Source: Slackia isoflavoniconvertens (GTDB lineage Bacteria; Actinomycetota; Coriobacteriia; Coriobacteriales; Eggerthellaceae). From it: a stretch of 64,000 nt of DNA. The notes under the pieces are model-generated. The model searched no databases. It was not told the DNA's origin and saw only the letters and a list, made by a program, of their open reading frames with translations. Position numbers and translations under genes: made by a program. The stretch lies in the NCBI RefSeq assembly GCF_003725955.1, contig NZ_QIBZ01000001.1, positions 62,001 through 126,000 on the forward strand, read 5' to 3'. Positions 8,579 through 15,737 of this stretch are shown in pieces. Positions within the stretch are counted from its first letter, which is position 1. Each line of letters opens with the position of its first letter.

Positions 8579-9205
8579 ATGAATATCGTTTTGTTGGGCG
8601 CCCCGGGCGCCGGCAAGGGTACGCAGGCCGCCAAGCTGGTTGAGGAATTCGCCACGCCCCATATTTCCACGGGCGACATCCTGCGCGCTGCGGTAAAGAA
8701 CCAGACCGAGCTCGGCAAAAAGGCCAAGGGTTACATGGATGCGGGCGACCTGGTTCCCGATAGCCTGATCATCGACCTCATGGACGAGCGCTTGCGCGAG
8801 CCCGACTGCGAGAAGGGCTTCATTCTCGACGGTTTCCCGCGCACCACGGCCCAGGCTGTGGCCCTCGACGACATGCTGGTCCGTCTCGAGCGCCCGCTCG
8901 ATGCCGCCCTGCTCGTTGATGTTGACCCCGAGGTCATCATCAAGCGTCTCACCGAGCGTCGCTGCTGTAAGGAATGCGGCTACATCGGCACCGCTGCCGA
9001 CGCCACCTGCCCGAAGTGCGGCGGCGAAATGTATCAGCGCGATGACGACAACGAGACCACGGTTCGCAACCGCCTCGACGTCTACGCCAAGAGCACGAGC
9101 CCCCTTATCGACTACTACAAGGGTAAGGGCCTGCTGAAGAGCGTTGACGGCGATCGCCCGGTCGACACCGTCTATGTCGACGTGAAAGCCCTGCTTGGCC
9201 TGTAA
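8579..9205 (+). CDS. adk: Adenylate kinase, zinc-binding LID type
   Basis: Interconverts ATP+AMP and 2 ADP. The 208-residue product has the P-loop GAPGAGKGT (residues 7-15), the AMP-binding TGDILRAAV, FILDGFPRT, and a long LID domain with four cysteines, C130-x2-C133 and C144-x2-C147, expected to bind structural zinc. The ribosome binding site is GAAAGGA. In most bacteria with this ribosomal operon adk follows secY directly. Here about 5.4 kb with pantothenate/CoA genes lies between them and adk has its own promoter-like sequence. A terminator follows at 9233. Confidence 0.97.
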   Translation: MNIVLLGAPGAGKGTQAAKLVEEFATPHISTGDILRAAVKNQTELGKKAKGYMDAGDLVPDSLIIDLMDERLREPDCEKGFILDGFPRTTAQAVALDDMLVRLERPLDAALLVDVDPEVIIKRLTERRCCKECGYIGTAADATCPKCGGEMYQRDDDNETTVRNRLDVYAKSTSPLIDYYKGKGLLKSVDGDRPVDTVYVDVKALLGL

Positions 9206-9232
9206 CTCGGGATTTCGAACACGTTTCTTCAT

Positions 9233-9262
9233 AGAGCATCCCTTATGGGGTGCTCTTTTTTA
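9233..9262 (+). terminator. Intrinsic terminator after adk
   Basis: AGAGCATCCC (9233-9242) pairs with GGGGTGCTCT (9247-9256) around TTAT, then a T-run. Confidence 0.88.
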
Positions 9263-9338
9263 TCGATTGGCTCATGCCTCTTTTTTGTTTCGCGTATGGG
9301 ACTCATCGGCGTCGCGCCATTCGGCCTGCGACCTTGGG

Positions 9339-9352
9339 TATAATGCGCTCCA
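9339..9352 (+). promoter_or_regulatory. Consensus -10 placed for a leaderless transcript
   Basis: TATAAT (9339-9344) ends seven bases before the A of the ATG at 9352, so transcription would start at or beside the start codon. There is no Shine-Dalgarno sequence. The -35 is weak. Confidence 0.5.
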
Positions 9353-11529
9353 TGCATGCTTTCTTGACATTACTTGGCGAGTTCATCGCCATCCATCATG
9401 CGCGGTTGCGACACTTCGCGAAGGTTGCCTGCGTTATTTTGCTGTGCGCCGCGGCGCTTGAGGTCGTGGTATTCAATTTCAACCATTGGCGCAGCCTTAC
9501 CTGGCAGCCCATCACGGCGAACGAGCAGTCGAACCTGCAGGAAACAGCCGACGAGCGCCTGCGCATCTCCGCTATCGACAATACGATTGAATTCGATTAC
9601 GTCGGCGTGCCCGTGCACAATATCAAGCTTGATTTTTCAGGGAATCAGTCAGCGCAAAACGTGCCTGTGAAAATCTGGTTTACCGATGACGCGCATTCGA
9701 CGTATTTCGATGACGACGAGTACACGGCTGGCGTGCCGGTTACGTATGTCTCCACGAACAACGAAGAGAGCAAATACCTCAATATCAATGCTTCGGGATC
9801 GGTGTATAAGCTGCGCATTCAAGTGGGCATCGACGATGGGGAGACGAAGGTCACCTATCCGCTGTATCTGTCGAAGGTCGTGCTCAACGCGCCCGAGCCG
9901 TTCAGCTTCAGCGGCGAGCGCTTCTTGTTTGCGGCCTGCATCATGGCGCTCATATACGCGTTTCGCCCCAAGTCGAGCCTCTATCGCACGCAGCTGCGCG
10001 AGCACCCGCGTCGCACCAAAATCGCGGTCATCGGCGTTGCCGCGGTGGAGATTTTGGTTGGTGCGGCGTTTCTGCTGTTCGGCACGAACCTCGTGGGCGT
10101 TGCCACACAACATTACAACTCGGGTTCGTGGGATGGCGTGAGCGTTGTCAATGTGTTTGAATGCGGCGGCGAAAATGCGCAGCAATACGCCGAGCTTGCG
10201 AAATCAATGACGCACGGCAAGCTATATTTGGAAGAAGAGCCGCCTAACTGGCTGCAGAATATGGATGACCCGTATGACCGCGGCGCCCGCGACCAGCTGG
10301 TGAAAGAAACCGGCGAGAACTACTTGTGGGATACTGCATATTACGAAGGCCACTACTACGTGTACTTCGGCGTGGTGCCGGTGTTGCTGTTCTATTTGCC
10401 GTTCTATCTTGTTACGGGAGCGAATTTCCCTACGGCGATCGGTGTGCTCATCGGCATGGTGTTTTTCATCGTGGGCCTTTCGGCGCTGCTCGACCGCTTT
10501 GCCCGCTACCACTTCAAACGCATGACGACCGGCGTGTTCCTGCTGCTGCAAATCGCGATTGTGACGTGCTGCGGCATGCCGTATTTGCTGAAGTTCCCCA
10601 CGTTCTATTCGCTGCCTATTATGTTGGCGCTCGCGTTTTCGGTGTGGGGCCTGTATTTCTGGATGGTGGGTCGCAGCCATAAACGCCCCGAGGGCTTCTA
10701 CTTGGCGGGGTCGCTGTGCATGGCGCTCGTGGTAGGGTGCCGCCCGCAGCTTGTGCTGCTGAGCTTCTTGGCGTTTCCGCTGTTTTGGCGCATGTACATT
10801 ACCGAAGGCCGCATTCGCACGGTGGCGGGCGCTCGCCAGTTTGCGTGCCTTATCGCGCCTTATATCGTGGTGTGCGCGGGCATCATGTGGTACAACAAGG
10901 CCCGCTTCGGCAGCCTGTTCGATTTCGGCGCGAACTACAACCTCACGGTAAACGACATGACGAAGCGCGGTATGGCGGTGGGCCGTATCGCCCCCGCGTT
11001 GTTCGCGTATTTGTTCCAAACTCCCGCGACTACGGGCGTATTCCCTTATTTGCAGGCTGTCGCGTTCGATACCACCTATTTGGGACAAACGGTTAAGGAA
11101 GTTACGTTCGGCGGCATTTTCGCCGTGCTCCCCATTTTGTGGGTGCTTCCGTTCGCTCGGCGTATTTTGCAAATGCGTATCAACCAGCGTAAAACGCGTA
11201 CGGTGGCAGGCGTTATTGGCGTGCTCATTGGCATCGGCGTGCTTATCGCTGTGGCCGATGCGGAAATGGCGGGCATTCTGCAGCGCTACTTCGCTGACTT
11301 CAGCATCATGTTCCTTATGGCGGCGGTATTGCTGCTGTTCATCGTGAACGAAAACATCGAAAACGGCTCGAAGGCGCATGCGGTATTCGTGCGTGTGTTG
11401 CCTGTGGCGGTTGCGATTGGCGTGGCCTATACGGTGCTCTTGTGCATCACGGCAGAAACGGGTTGGGTATCGGATGCCTACCCATGGGCATACCAAGGCC
11501 TGCTCGAGACGTTTCAATTCTGGACGTAA
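9352..11529 (+). CDS. Polytopic membrane protein, probable GT-C-type glycosyltransferase
   Basis: Large integral membrane protein of about 725 residues. After an N-terminal span (CVILLCAAALEVVVF) comes a predicted extracellular, beta-rich region of about 150 residues, then a second soluble stretch. That stretch contains DPYDRGARD and YLWDTAYYEGHYYVYFGVVP, followed by many membrane spans to the C-terminus. The layout and the acidic/aromatic loop before the multi-span part resemble GT-C glycosyltransferases that use polyprenyl-linked sugars, but no diagnostic catalytic motif is certain. The ATG at 9352 (or 9343) is chosen because the adk terminator occupies the region upstream and a consensus -10 sits just before it. 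The next gene encodes a GtrA protein, which supports a role in sugar transfer at the cell envelope. Confidence 0.6.
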   Translation: MHAFLTLLGEFIAIHHARLRHFAKVACVILLCAAALEVVVFNFNHWRSLTWQPITANEQSNLQETADERLRISAIDNTIEFDYVGVPVHNIKLDFSGNQSAQNVPVKIWFTDDAHSTYFDDDEYTAGVPVTYVSTNNEESKYLNINASGSVYKLRIQVGIDDGETKVTYPLYLSKVVLNAPEPFSFSGERFLFAACIMALIYAFRPKSSLYRTQLREHPRRTKIAVIGVAAVEILVGAAFLLFGTNLVGVATQHYNSGSWDGVSVVNVFECGGENAQQYAELAKSMTHGKLYLEEEPPNWLQNMDDPYDRGARDQLVKETGENYLWDTAYYEGHYYVYFGVVPVLLFYLPFYLVTGANFPTAIGVLIGMVFFIVGLSALLDRFARYHFKRMTTGVFLLLQIAIVTCCGMPYLLKFPTFYSLPIMLALAFSVWGLYFWMVGRSHKRPEGFYLAGSLCMALVVGCRPQLVLLSFLAFPLFWRMYITEGRIRTVAGARQFACLIAPYIVVCAGIMWYNKARFGSLFDFGANYNLTVNDMTKRGMAVGRIAPALFAYLFQTPATTGVFPYLQAVAFDTTYLGQTVKEVTFGGIFAVLPILWVLPFARRILQMRINQRKTRTVAGVIGVLIGIGVLIAVADAEMAGILQRYFADFSIMFLMAAVLLLFIVNENIENGSKAHAVFVRVLPVAVAIGVAYTVLLCITAETGWVSDAYPWAYQGLLETFQFWT

Positions 11530-11541
11530 AGAGCCGCTCTG

Positions 11542-11656
11542 GCGTCTGGGCGGATGATGCTTCTTGACCAAACGGTTCCGAGCTCATGCAAGCAGCGCAT
11601 TACGTGCTGCTTGGCTCGTGCGGAACTGCTTGGAGGCGCATCGCCCGCTCAGACGC
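11542..11656. repeat. Long imperfect hairpin upstream of gtrA
   Basis: The sequence from 11542 can fold back on itself over more than 50 positions with bulges. GCGTCTG (11542-11548) pairs with CAGACGC (11650-11656), a GTTCCG/CGGAAC block lies in the middle, and AAGCAGC/GCTGCTT closes a short apical loop. No T-run follows. It is similar in scale to the other intergenic elements but shares no core with them. Confidence 0.6.
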
Positions 11657-11789
11657 TTTGCGAAACTTCATTGAACGTTGTACGGAAGGCTTCGGCACGA
11701 GGGGTGAAGGTGGAGCCCGAAATGCGCCGCCAGATTGCCAAGCAGCGGCGGCGACTGACGACGGCCGTCAGGTTGGCGGAAGGAGATAC

Positions 11790-12188
11790 ATGCAAAAACT
11801 TTTAGCTCAAATTGCGAAATTCGGTGTAGTGGGCGTTATTGCCTTCCTTATTGACTACGGTCTGCTCGCGTTGCTCACCGAAGCGTTCGGTGTTAACTAC
11901 TTAGTGTCGGCCACCATCTCGTTCACCGCGTCGGTGGTATTCAACTATGTGGCGTCGATGCGCTATGTGTTCACGCACAAAGAAGGCATGAGCCGCCGAC
12001 GCGAGTTCATCATTTTCGTGGTGCTTTCGGTAATTGGCCTTATCATCAACAACGCGTGCATGTGGGCGGGCGTCGAGCTGCTGCACATTCACTACCTCAT
12101 TACGAAAATCGGCGCCACGGCAATCGTCATGGTGTGGAACTTTGTAACGCGCAAGAAGTTTCTTGATGCGGGGGACGAAGGCAAGTAA
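11790..12188 (+). CDS. GtrA family membrane protein
   Basis: Small membrane protein of 132 residues with four predicted spans and the GtrA signature: an N-terminal FGVVGVIAFLIDYGLLALL, then NYVASMRYVF, and the C-terminal WNFVTRKKFLD. GtrA-like proteins are thought to flip or accept polyprenyl-phosphate-linked sugars for cell-surface glycosylation. The ATG at 11790 follows GGAAGGAGAT; an in-frame extension upstream is non-homologous and overlaps a large hairpin. It lies downstream of the GT-C-like gene and upstream of a phosphohexomutase, a set that would fit activated-sugar supply and surface glycan modification. Confidence 0.88.
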   Translation: MQKLLAQIAKFGVVGVIAFLIDYGLLALLTEAFGVNYLVSATISFTASVVFNYVASMRYVFTHKEGMSRRREFIIFVVLSVIGLIINNACMWAGVELLHIHYLITKIGATAIVMVWNFVTRKKFLDAGDEGK

Positions 12189-12224
12189 TCACGCGGCTTG
12201 GATTGTTTTCAGGTCGTTCGAATA

Positions 12225-12344
12225 GCTCGAGGGCGCGGGGCATGCGTTTCCGATAGATTCCGCACGAGCCGGAAGCCACTTGATGTGGCTTCCGTGCGAG
12301 TCAGGACTGACCGAGGCGGAAGCGCATGTCCCGTGGCCTCGAGC
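12225..12344 (-). repeat. Type-2 intergenic element, copy b (reversed)
   Basis: Arms 12225-12252 and 12317-12344 are largely complementary. An inner perfect hairpin is GGAAGCCAC, TTGAT, GTGGCTTCC (12271-12293 region). Read on the - strand it shares GGACATGCG, TTCCGC, CTCGCACGGAAGCCAC and CGTGCGGAATCT with 6136-6312, while the outermost arm bases (CTCGAGG/CCTCGAG) belong to this copy only. It ends about 20 bases before the mutase start, so it lies in the probable 5' UTR. Confidence 0.7.
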
Positions 12345-12364
12345 GATGGGACAGGAGATACAAA

Positions 12365-14074
12365 ATGGAAAATCGCGATGTGCGTGCTGAATTGGAGCAT
12401 TGGATTGCCAATGTGTCCGACGAGGAGCTTGCGGCTGATCTGGCCGAAATGAAGAAGGCGGCCGATGCGGGCGACGATTCTGCGGCGGTAGACGCATTCT
12501 TCCAAGATTTGGCCTTCGGCACGGCGGGTCTGCGCGGTACGCTTGGTGCTGGCACGAATCGCATGAACATCTATACCGTCGGCCGCGCCACGCAAGGTTT
12601 CGCGGACTACCTGAATGCGAATTTCGAGAACCCAAGCGTTGCGATTGCGCGTGATTCGCGCAATAAGGGCGAGCTGTTCGTGAAGGTGACGGCCTCTATC
12701 TTGGCTGCTAACGGCATTGTGGCGCACGTGTATCCGAAGATTTCCCCCGTGCCCACGCTTTCGTTTGCCGTGCGCGACCTTGGTTGCTCAGGTGGCATTT
12801 GCATGACGGCAAGCCACAATCCGGCCGCCTACAACGGTTATAAGGCCTATGGCCCCGATGGCTGCCAAATTACGAGTGAGGCCGCGAAAGCCATTTCTGC
12901 TTCTATCGCGAACACCGATGCGTTCTCGGGCGTGAAGACGATGGGCTTCGATGAGGCTGTGGCTTCGGGCATGGTGAAATGGATCGACGACGCGGTGCTC
13001 GAGCGCTATTACGATGCGGTTTTGTCCAAATCGGTGAGCAGCCTTTCCGCCGAGCAGGTCGCCGAAGCTCCCTTGAAACTCGTGTACACGCCGCTCAATG
13101 GCACGGGCCTGATTCCCGTGACCACCGTGCTCGAGCGCGCGGGCATCACCGATATCACGGTAGTTCCTGAGCAGCGCGAGCCCAATGGCGATTTTCCCAC
13201 GTGCCCGTATCCCAACCCTGAAATTCGCGAGGCCATGCAGAAGGGCATTGACCTGTGCGAGGAAGTGCATCCCGACCTGCTGCTCGCGACCGATCCCGAT
13301 GCCGACCGTGTGGGTGTGGCGTGCAAAGACGGCGACGCCTACACGCTGCTCACGGGCAACGAGATGGGCGTGCTTCTGCTCGATTACATCGCTCGCATGC
13401 GTAGCGAACGCGGCGAGGATCTGTCCGATAAGGTTGCGGTCACGACTATCGTGTCTTCCGCCATGGTTGACGCGCTTGCTGCGGAATACGGCTTCGAGCT
13501 GCGTCGCTGCCTTACCGGCTTCAAATATATCGGCGACATCATCACCGAGCTTTCCGATGCCGGCCAGGTCGACCGATTCATTTTCGGCTTCGAAGAAAGC
13601 TATGGTTATCTGTCGGGCGGTCACGTGCGCGACAAAGATGCCGTGAATGCGAGCTTGCTCATTTGCCAAATGGCGCAGGATTATAAACTGCGCGGCATGA
13701 ACTTGGCCCAGGCTATGCGCGCGCTGTACGAGAAGCATGGCTGGTGGCTCAACCGCACCGCGTCGGTTTCGTTTCCGGGCGCCGCGGGTGCCGAAACCAT
13801 GCGCGGCATTATGGCGAAGCTGCGCGAACAGGCTCCGAGCGAGCTTGCCGGTCGCGCCGTTGAAGCCGTGGTCGACTACGAGGGTGGCGTGAACGGCTTG
13901 CCTTCGGCAAATGTCGTCGAGTTCGACGTTGAAGGCGGCAACAAGGTTATCGTGCGCCCGAGTGGCACCGAGCCCAAAATCAAGCTCTATGTGTTCGCGA
14001 AGGATGCCGACCGCGCTGCGGCCGACGCTCTGCTCGACGCCCTTGAGGCCGCGGGCCGCGAATTGCTGAAATAA
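12365..14074 (+). CDS. Phosphohexomutase (phosphoglucomutase/phosphomannomutase, alpha-D-phosphohexomutase family)
   Basis: Interconverts hexose 1- and 6-phosphates through a phosphoserine. The 569-residue protein has all four domains: GTAGLRGTLGAGTNRMN, the active-site loop TASHNPAAYNGYK with Ser150, the metal-binding DPDADRVG, the sugar-binding GFEESYGYLSGG, and the phosphate-binding RPSGTEPKIKLYV. The length and GFEES-YGYLSGG style match the large Gram-positive PgcA/PgmB type. The ATG at 12365 follows GGACAGGAGA. An upstream extension from 12326 would run into a repeat arm. A strong terminator follows. It probably feeds nucleotide-sugar synthesis for envelope glycans. Confidence 0.93.
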   Translation: MENRDVRAELEHWIANVSDEELAADLAEMKKAADAGDDSAAVDAFFQDLAFGTAGLRGTLGAGTNRMNIYTVGRATQGFADYLNANFENPSVAIARDSRNKGELFVKVTASILAANGIVAHVYPKISPVPTLSFAVRDLGCSGGICMTASHNPAAYNGYKAYGPDGCQITSEAAKAISASIANTDAFSGVKTMGFDEAVASGMVKWIDDAVLERYYDAVLSKSVSSLSAEQVAEAPLKLVYTPLNGTGLIPVTTVLERAGITDITVVPEQREPNGDFPTCPYPNPEIREAMQKGIDLCEEVHPDLLLATDPDADRVGVACKDGDAYTLLTGNEMGVLLLDYIARMRSERGEDLSDKVAVTTIVSSAMVDALAAEYGFELRRCLTGFKYIGDIITELSDAGQVDRFIFGFEESYGYLSGGHVRDKDAVNASLLICQMAQDYKLRGMNLAQAMRALYEKHGWWLNRTASVSFPGAAGAETMRGIMAKLREQAPSELAGRAVEAVVDYEGGVNGLPSANVVEFDVEGGNKVIVRPSGTEPKIKLYVFAKDADRAAADALLDALEAAGRELLK

Positions 14075-14085
14075 AGGTTGTATAT

Positions 14086-14111
14086 CGGGCGGCTTTCGGG
14101 CCGCCCGTTTT
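14086..14111 (+). terminator. Intrinsic terminator after the phosphohexomutase
   Basis: CGGGCGGC (14086-14093) pairs with GCCGCCCG (14100-14107), followed by TTTT. Confidence 0.88.
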
Positions 14112-14236
14112 GTACGGAACGTGTACGGGCTTCGTGCCGAGCCGCGTTGTTCCGATCTCTCTTGCGAGGCTCGCTATAATGAGCGTGCCGCGTGGTAATG
14201 CGTGGTTTTGGGATTCGCAACAAGGAAGGACATCCC

Positions 14237-14686
14237 ATGATTTTCGGAAATATCGAAAGCACCGATTTGTCGACTATCGGCCACGAAGGCGTTCGCCGCG
14301 CAATTAGATGGGCGCGCGAGCATGACTTGTCCGCGCTGCCGTGTGGTCGCAACGATATCGACGGCGATGCGCTGTATGTGAACGTTGCTGAATATGATTC
14401 GAAGGCATTCGAAGATTGCAAGTTCGAAGCGCACAAGCGCTACATCGACGTGCAGGTCGTGGCTTCGGGTATCGAGCGCATCGATTCCCAGGTGATTGCC
14501 AAGTGCGAAGCCGGCGAATTCGACGAAGAGGGTGACTTCATGCTGCTCGAGGGCGAGGCCGCTACCCAGGTGATTCTTGAGCCGGGCAGCTTCGCGGCAT
14601 ACTTCCCCGACGATGCCCATAAACCGGGTATTGCGGTCGATGGCGCCTCCCATAACAAGAAGTGCGTCTTCAAAGTATTGGTATAG
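14237..14686 (+). CDS. YhcH/YjgK/YiaL family protein (cupin-like)
   Basis: Cytosolic beta-sandwich protein of 149 residues of the DUF386 family. Landmarks are the His/Glu metal-site segments FEAHKRYIDVQVVASG and FAAYFPDDAHKPGIAVDG, and the C-terminal KKCVFKVLV. Family members are often linked to sialic-acid or N-glycan sugar catabolism, but no such genes are next to it here, so the substrate is unknown. The ATG at 14237 follows AAGGAAGGA. It has its own gap with a terminator on either side and looks monocistronic. Confidence 0.85.
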   Translation: MIFGNIESTDLSTIGHEGVRRAIRWAREHDLSALPCGRNDIDGDALYVNVAEYDSKAFEDCKFEAHKRYIDVQVVASGIERIDSQVIAKCEAGEFDEEGDFMLLEGEAATQVILEPGSFAAYFPDDAHKPGIAVDGASHNKKCVFKVLV

Positions 14687-14770
14687 GTTGGCATGCTGTA
14701 CCTATCAGCGGCGCCCGTACTTAAAAGGTCCTAAGCTTAATTAGCATCGGTGGGCGACGTCGGTAATGCA

Positions 14771-14810
14771 GAAGAGCGGCTCGGATTTATTCCAGCCGCT
14801 CTTCTTCGTT
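14771..14810 (+). terminator. Bidirectional-looking terminator
   Basis: GAAGAGCGGCT (14771-14781) pairs with AGCCGCTCTTC (14794-14804), then TTCGTTTC. Confidence 0.7.
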
Positions 14811-14909
14811 TCCCGAGGTCTTTCGCGTCCTCGATACGACAAGCTGAATAATTCCTACGAAGAGCGATAGGATGGAACAGGCTCTTGCAACAAGGGGAAA
14901 GATATCCAT
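14787..14909 (-). CDS. Possible 40-residue single-span membrane peptide
   Basis: An ATG at 14909 (- strand) opens a 40-codon frame ending at TAA (14787-14789). The peptide starts MDIFPLVARACSILSLFVG, continues with a hydrophobic helix to about residue 24, then a basic/acidic tail (RTRKTSGNEEERLE). No strong ribosome binding site is seen, only GAGGG about 15 bases upstream, and its end overlaps the terminator at 14771. The one-helix-plus-tail layout is typical of real small membrane proteins, but chance cannot be excluded. Confidence 0.3.
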   Translation of the reverse strand: MDIFPLVARACSILSLFVGIIQLVVSRTRKTSGNEEERLE

Positions 14910-14959
14910 TGGAATTCGCCCTCGAATCCAAGATTGAGGGCGTTAAACGTCGGATGCAG

Positions 14960-14994
14960 AAGCCTGCTAAATGCCTCGAGCATTTAGCAGGCTT
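14960..14994. terminator. Strong perfect-stem terminator
   Basis: AAGCCTGCTAAATGC (14960-14974) pairs perfectly over 15 bp with GCATTTAGCAGGCTT (14980-14994) around a CTCGA loop. It probably terminates the - strand VanZ gene. Confidence 0.8.
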
Positions 14995-15009
14995 CGGTTT
15001 CTGGGCGCG

Positions 15010-15624
15010 CTATCGAGGGCGTGAACCATGCTTCTTCAAAAGCGTCCATACGATAGCGGCCCCAATGGCTGCGGCGCAGGTGTCGACAAGCCAATCCATA
15101 GGGTCGCAGCTTCGGCTGGGGGTAAAAATCTGATGGAACTCGTCGCTTACGCCATAAAGGCTCGAGAGGATGAGCGCGATGAGCGGGTTGGGGAAGTCGC
15201 CGAGCATGCCTGCGGGGTGCGCGGTCGCGTTTCTCTCGAATATGGTCCACGGCGTGAAACGCAGCGCGTTTGTGAGCGCGGCGCCAAGCAGCAGGTATTC
15301 CGTGAAATGCCCCACGGGCGATACGTCGACCTCGTGGCCGAAGAGCGCCGTGGCGCCCGCAACCAAGAAATTTTTGACGATCGAGACGATGCCCGAGTGG
15401 TTATCGAGGTCGTTGCCTGTTTTCGCGCTCATGCAGAAAATGAAGGCGAGCATAATCGCGACGGCTGTCCATGAAAGAAGCGCACATGTGCGGCGAGAGA
15501 GGCGGGGGCGATTCGAGCCTTCGCGCTCTTCGTTGGCTGTGGCCTTTGGTTCGTCGATGACCTGCGAACTTTTGCGCATGGGAGTGCCCGCGCTTTTGTT
15601 TGTGATGCGAGATTGCGTTTTCAT
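15010..15624 (-). CDS. VanZ family membrane protein
   Basis: Integral membrane protein of about 204 residues. A positively charged cytosolic N-terminus of about 45 residues precedes the first span (LLSWTAVAIMLAFIFCMSA). The family core follows: HFTEYLLLGAALTNAL and YGVSDEFHQIFTPSRSCDPMDWLVDTCAAAIGA, the most conserved VanZ block. VanZ domains are linked to teicoplanin resistance and envelope processes, but the biochemical role is unknown. The ATG at 15624 is preferred over a TTG at 15642. It lies eight bases after a TAGAAT -10 with no ribosome binding site, consistent with a leaderless message. It is divergent from sppA. Confidence 0.85.
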   Translation of the reverse strand: MKTQSRITNKSAGTPMRKSSQVIDEPKATANEEREGSNRPRLSRRTCALLSWTAVAIMLAFIFCMSAKTGNDLDNHSGIVSIVKNFLVAGATALFGHEVDVSPVGHFTEYLLLGAALTNALRFTPWTIFERNATAHPAGMLGDFPNPLIALILSSLYGVSDEFHQIFTPSRSCDPMDWLVDTCAAAIGAAIVWTLLKKHGSRPR

Positions 15625-15737
15625 GGTTTGTGATTCTATCAAATCGGTGGGTTACGGCCGCAACGGCCAAGGTTTTCGTTACCATTAATAAGGTATATTC
15701 ACGCGTGCGATACATTCATATTCGGAAAGGCGCATCC

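Larger units (their letters stand above)
14687..15009. other. Gap with terminators and a possible tiny - strand gene
   Basis: It holds a hairpin terminator at 14771-14810, a possible 40-residue - strand membrane peptide (14787-14909), a short hairpin CGCCCTC/GAGGGCG (14917-14942), and a strong bidirectional terminator (14960-14994). Nothing else is evident. Confidence 0.6.

Noticed and set aside
10222-11571. 449-codon - strand frame opposite the GT-C-like gene
   Set aside because: Composition (very rich in His, Arg, Gln) is typical of antisense frames in this genome, and the + strand frame is a coherent membrane protein.
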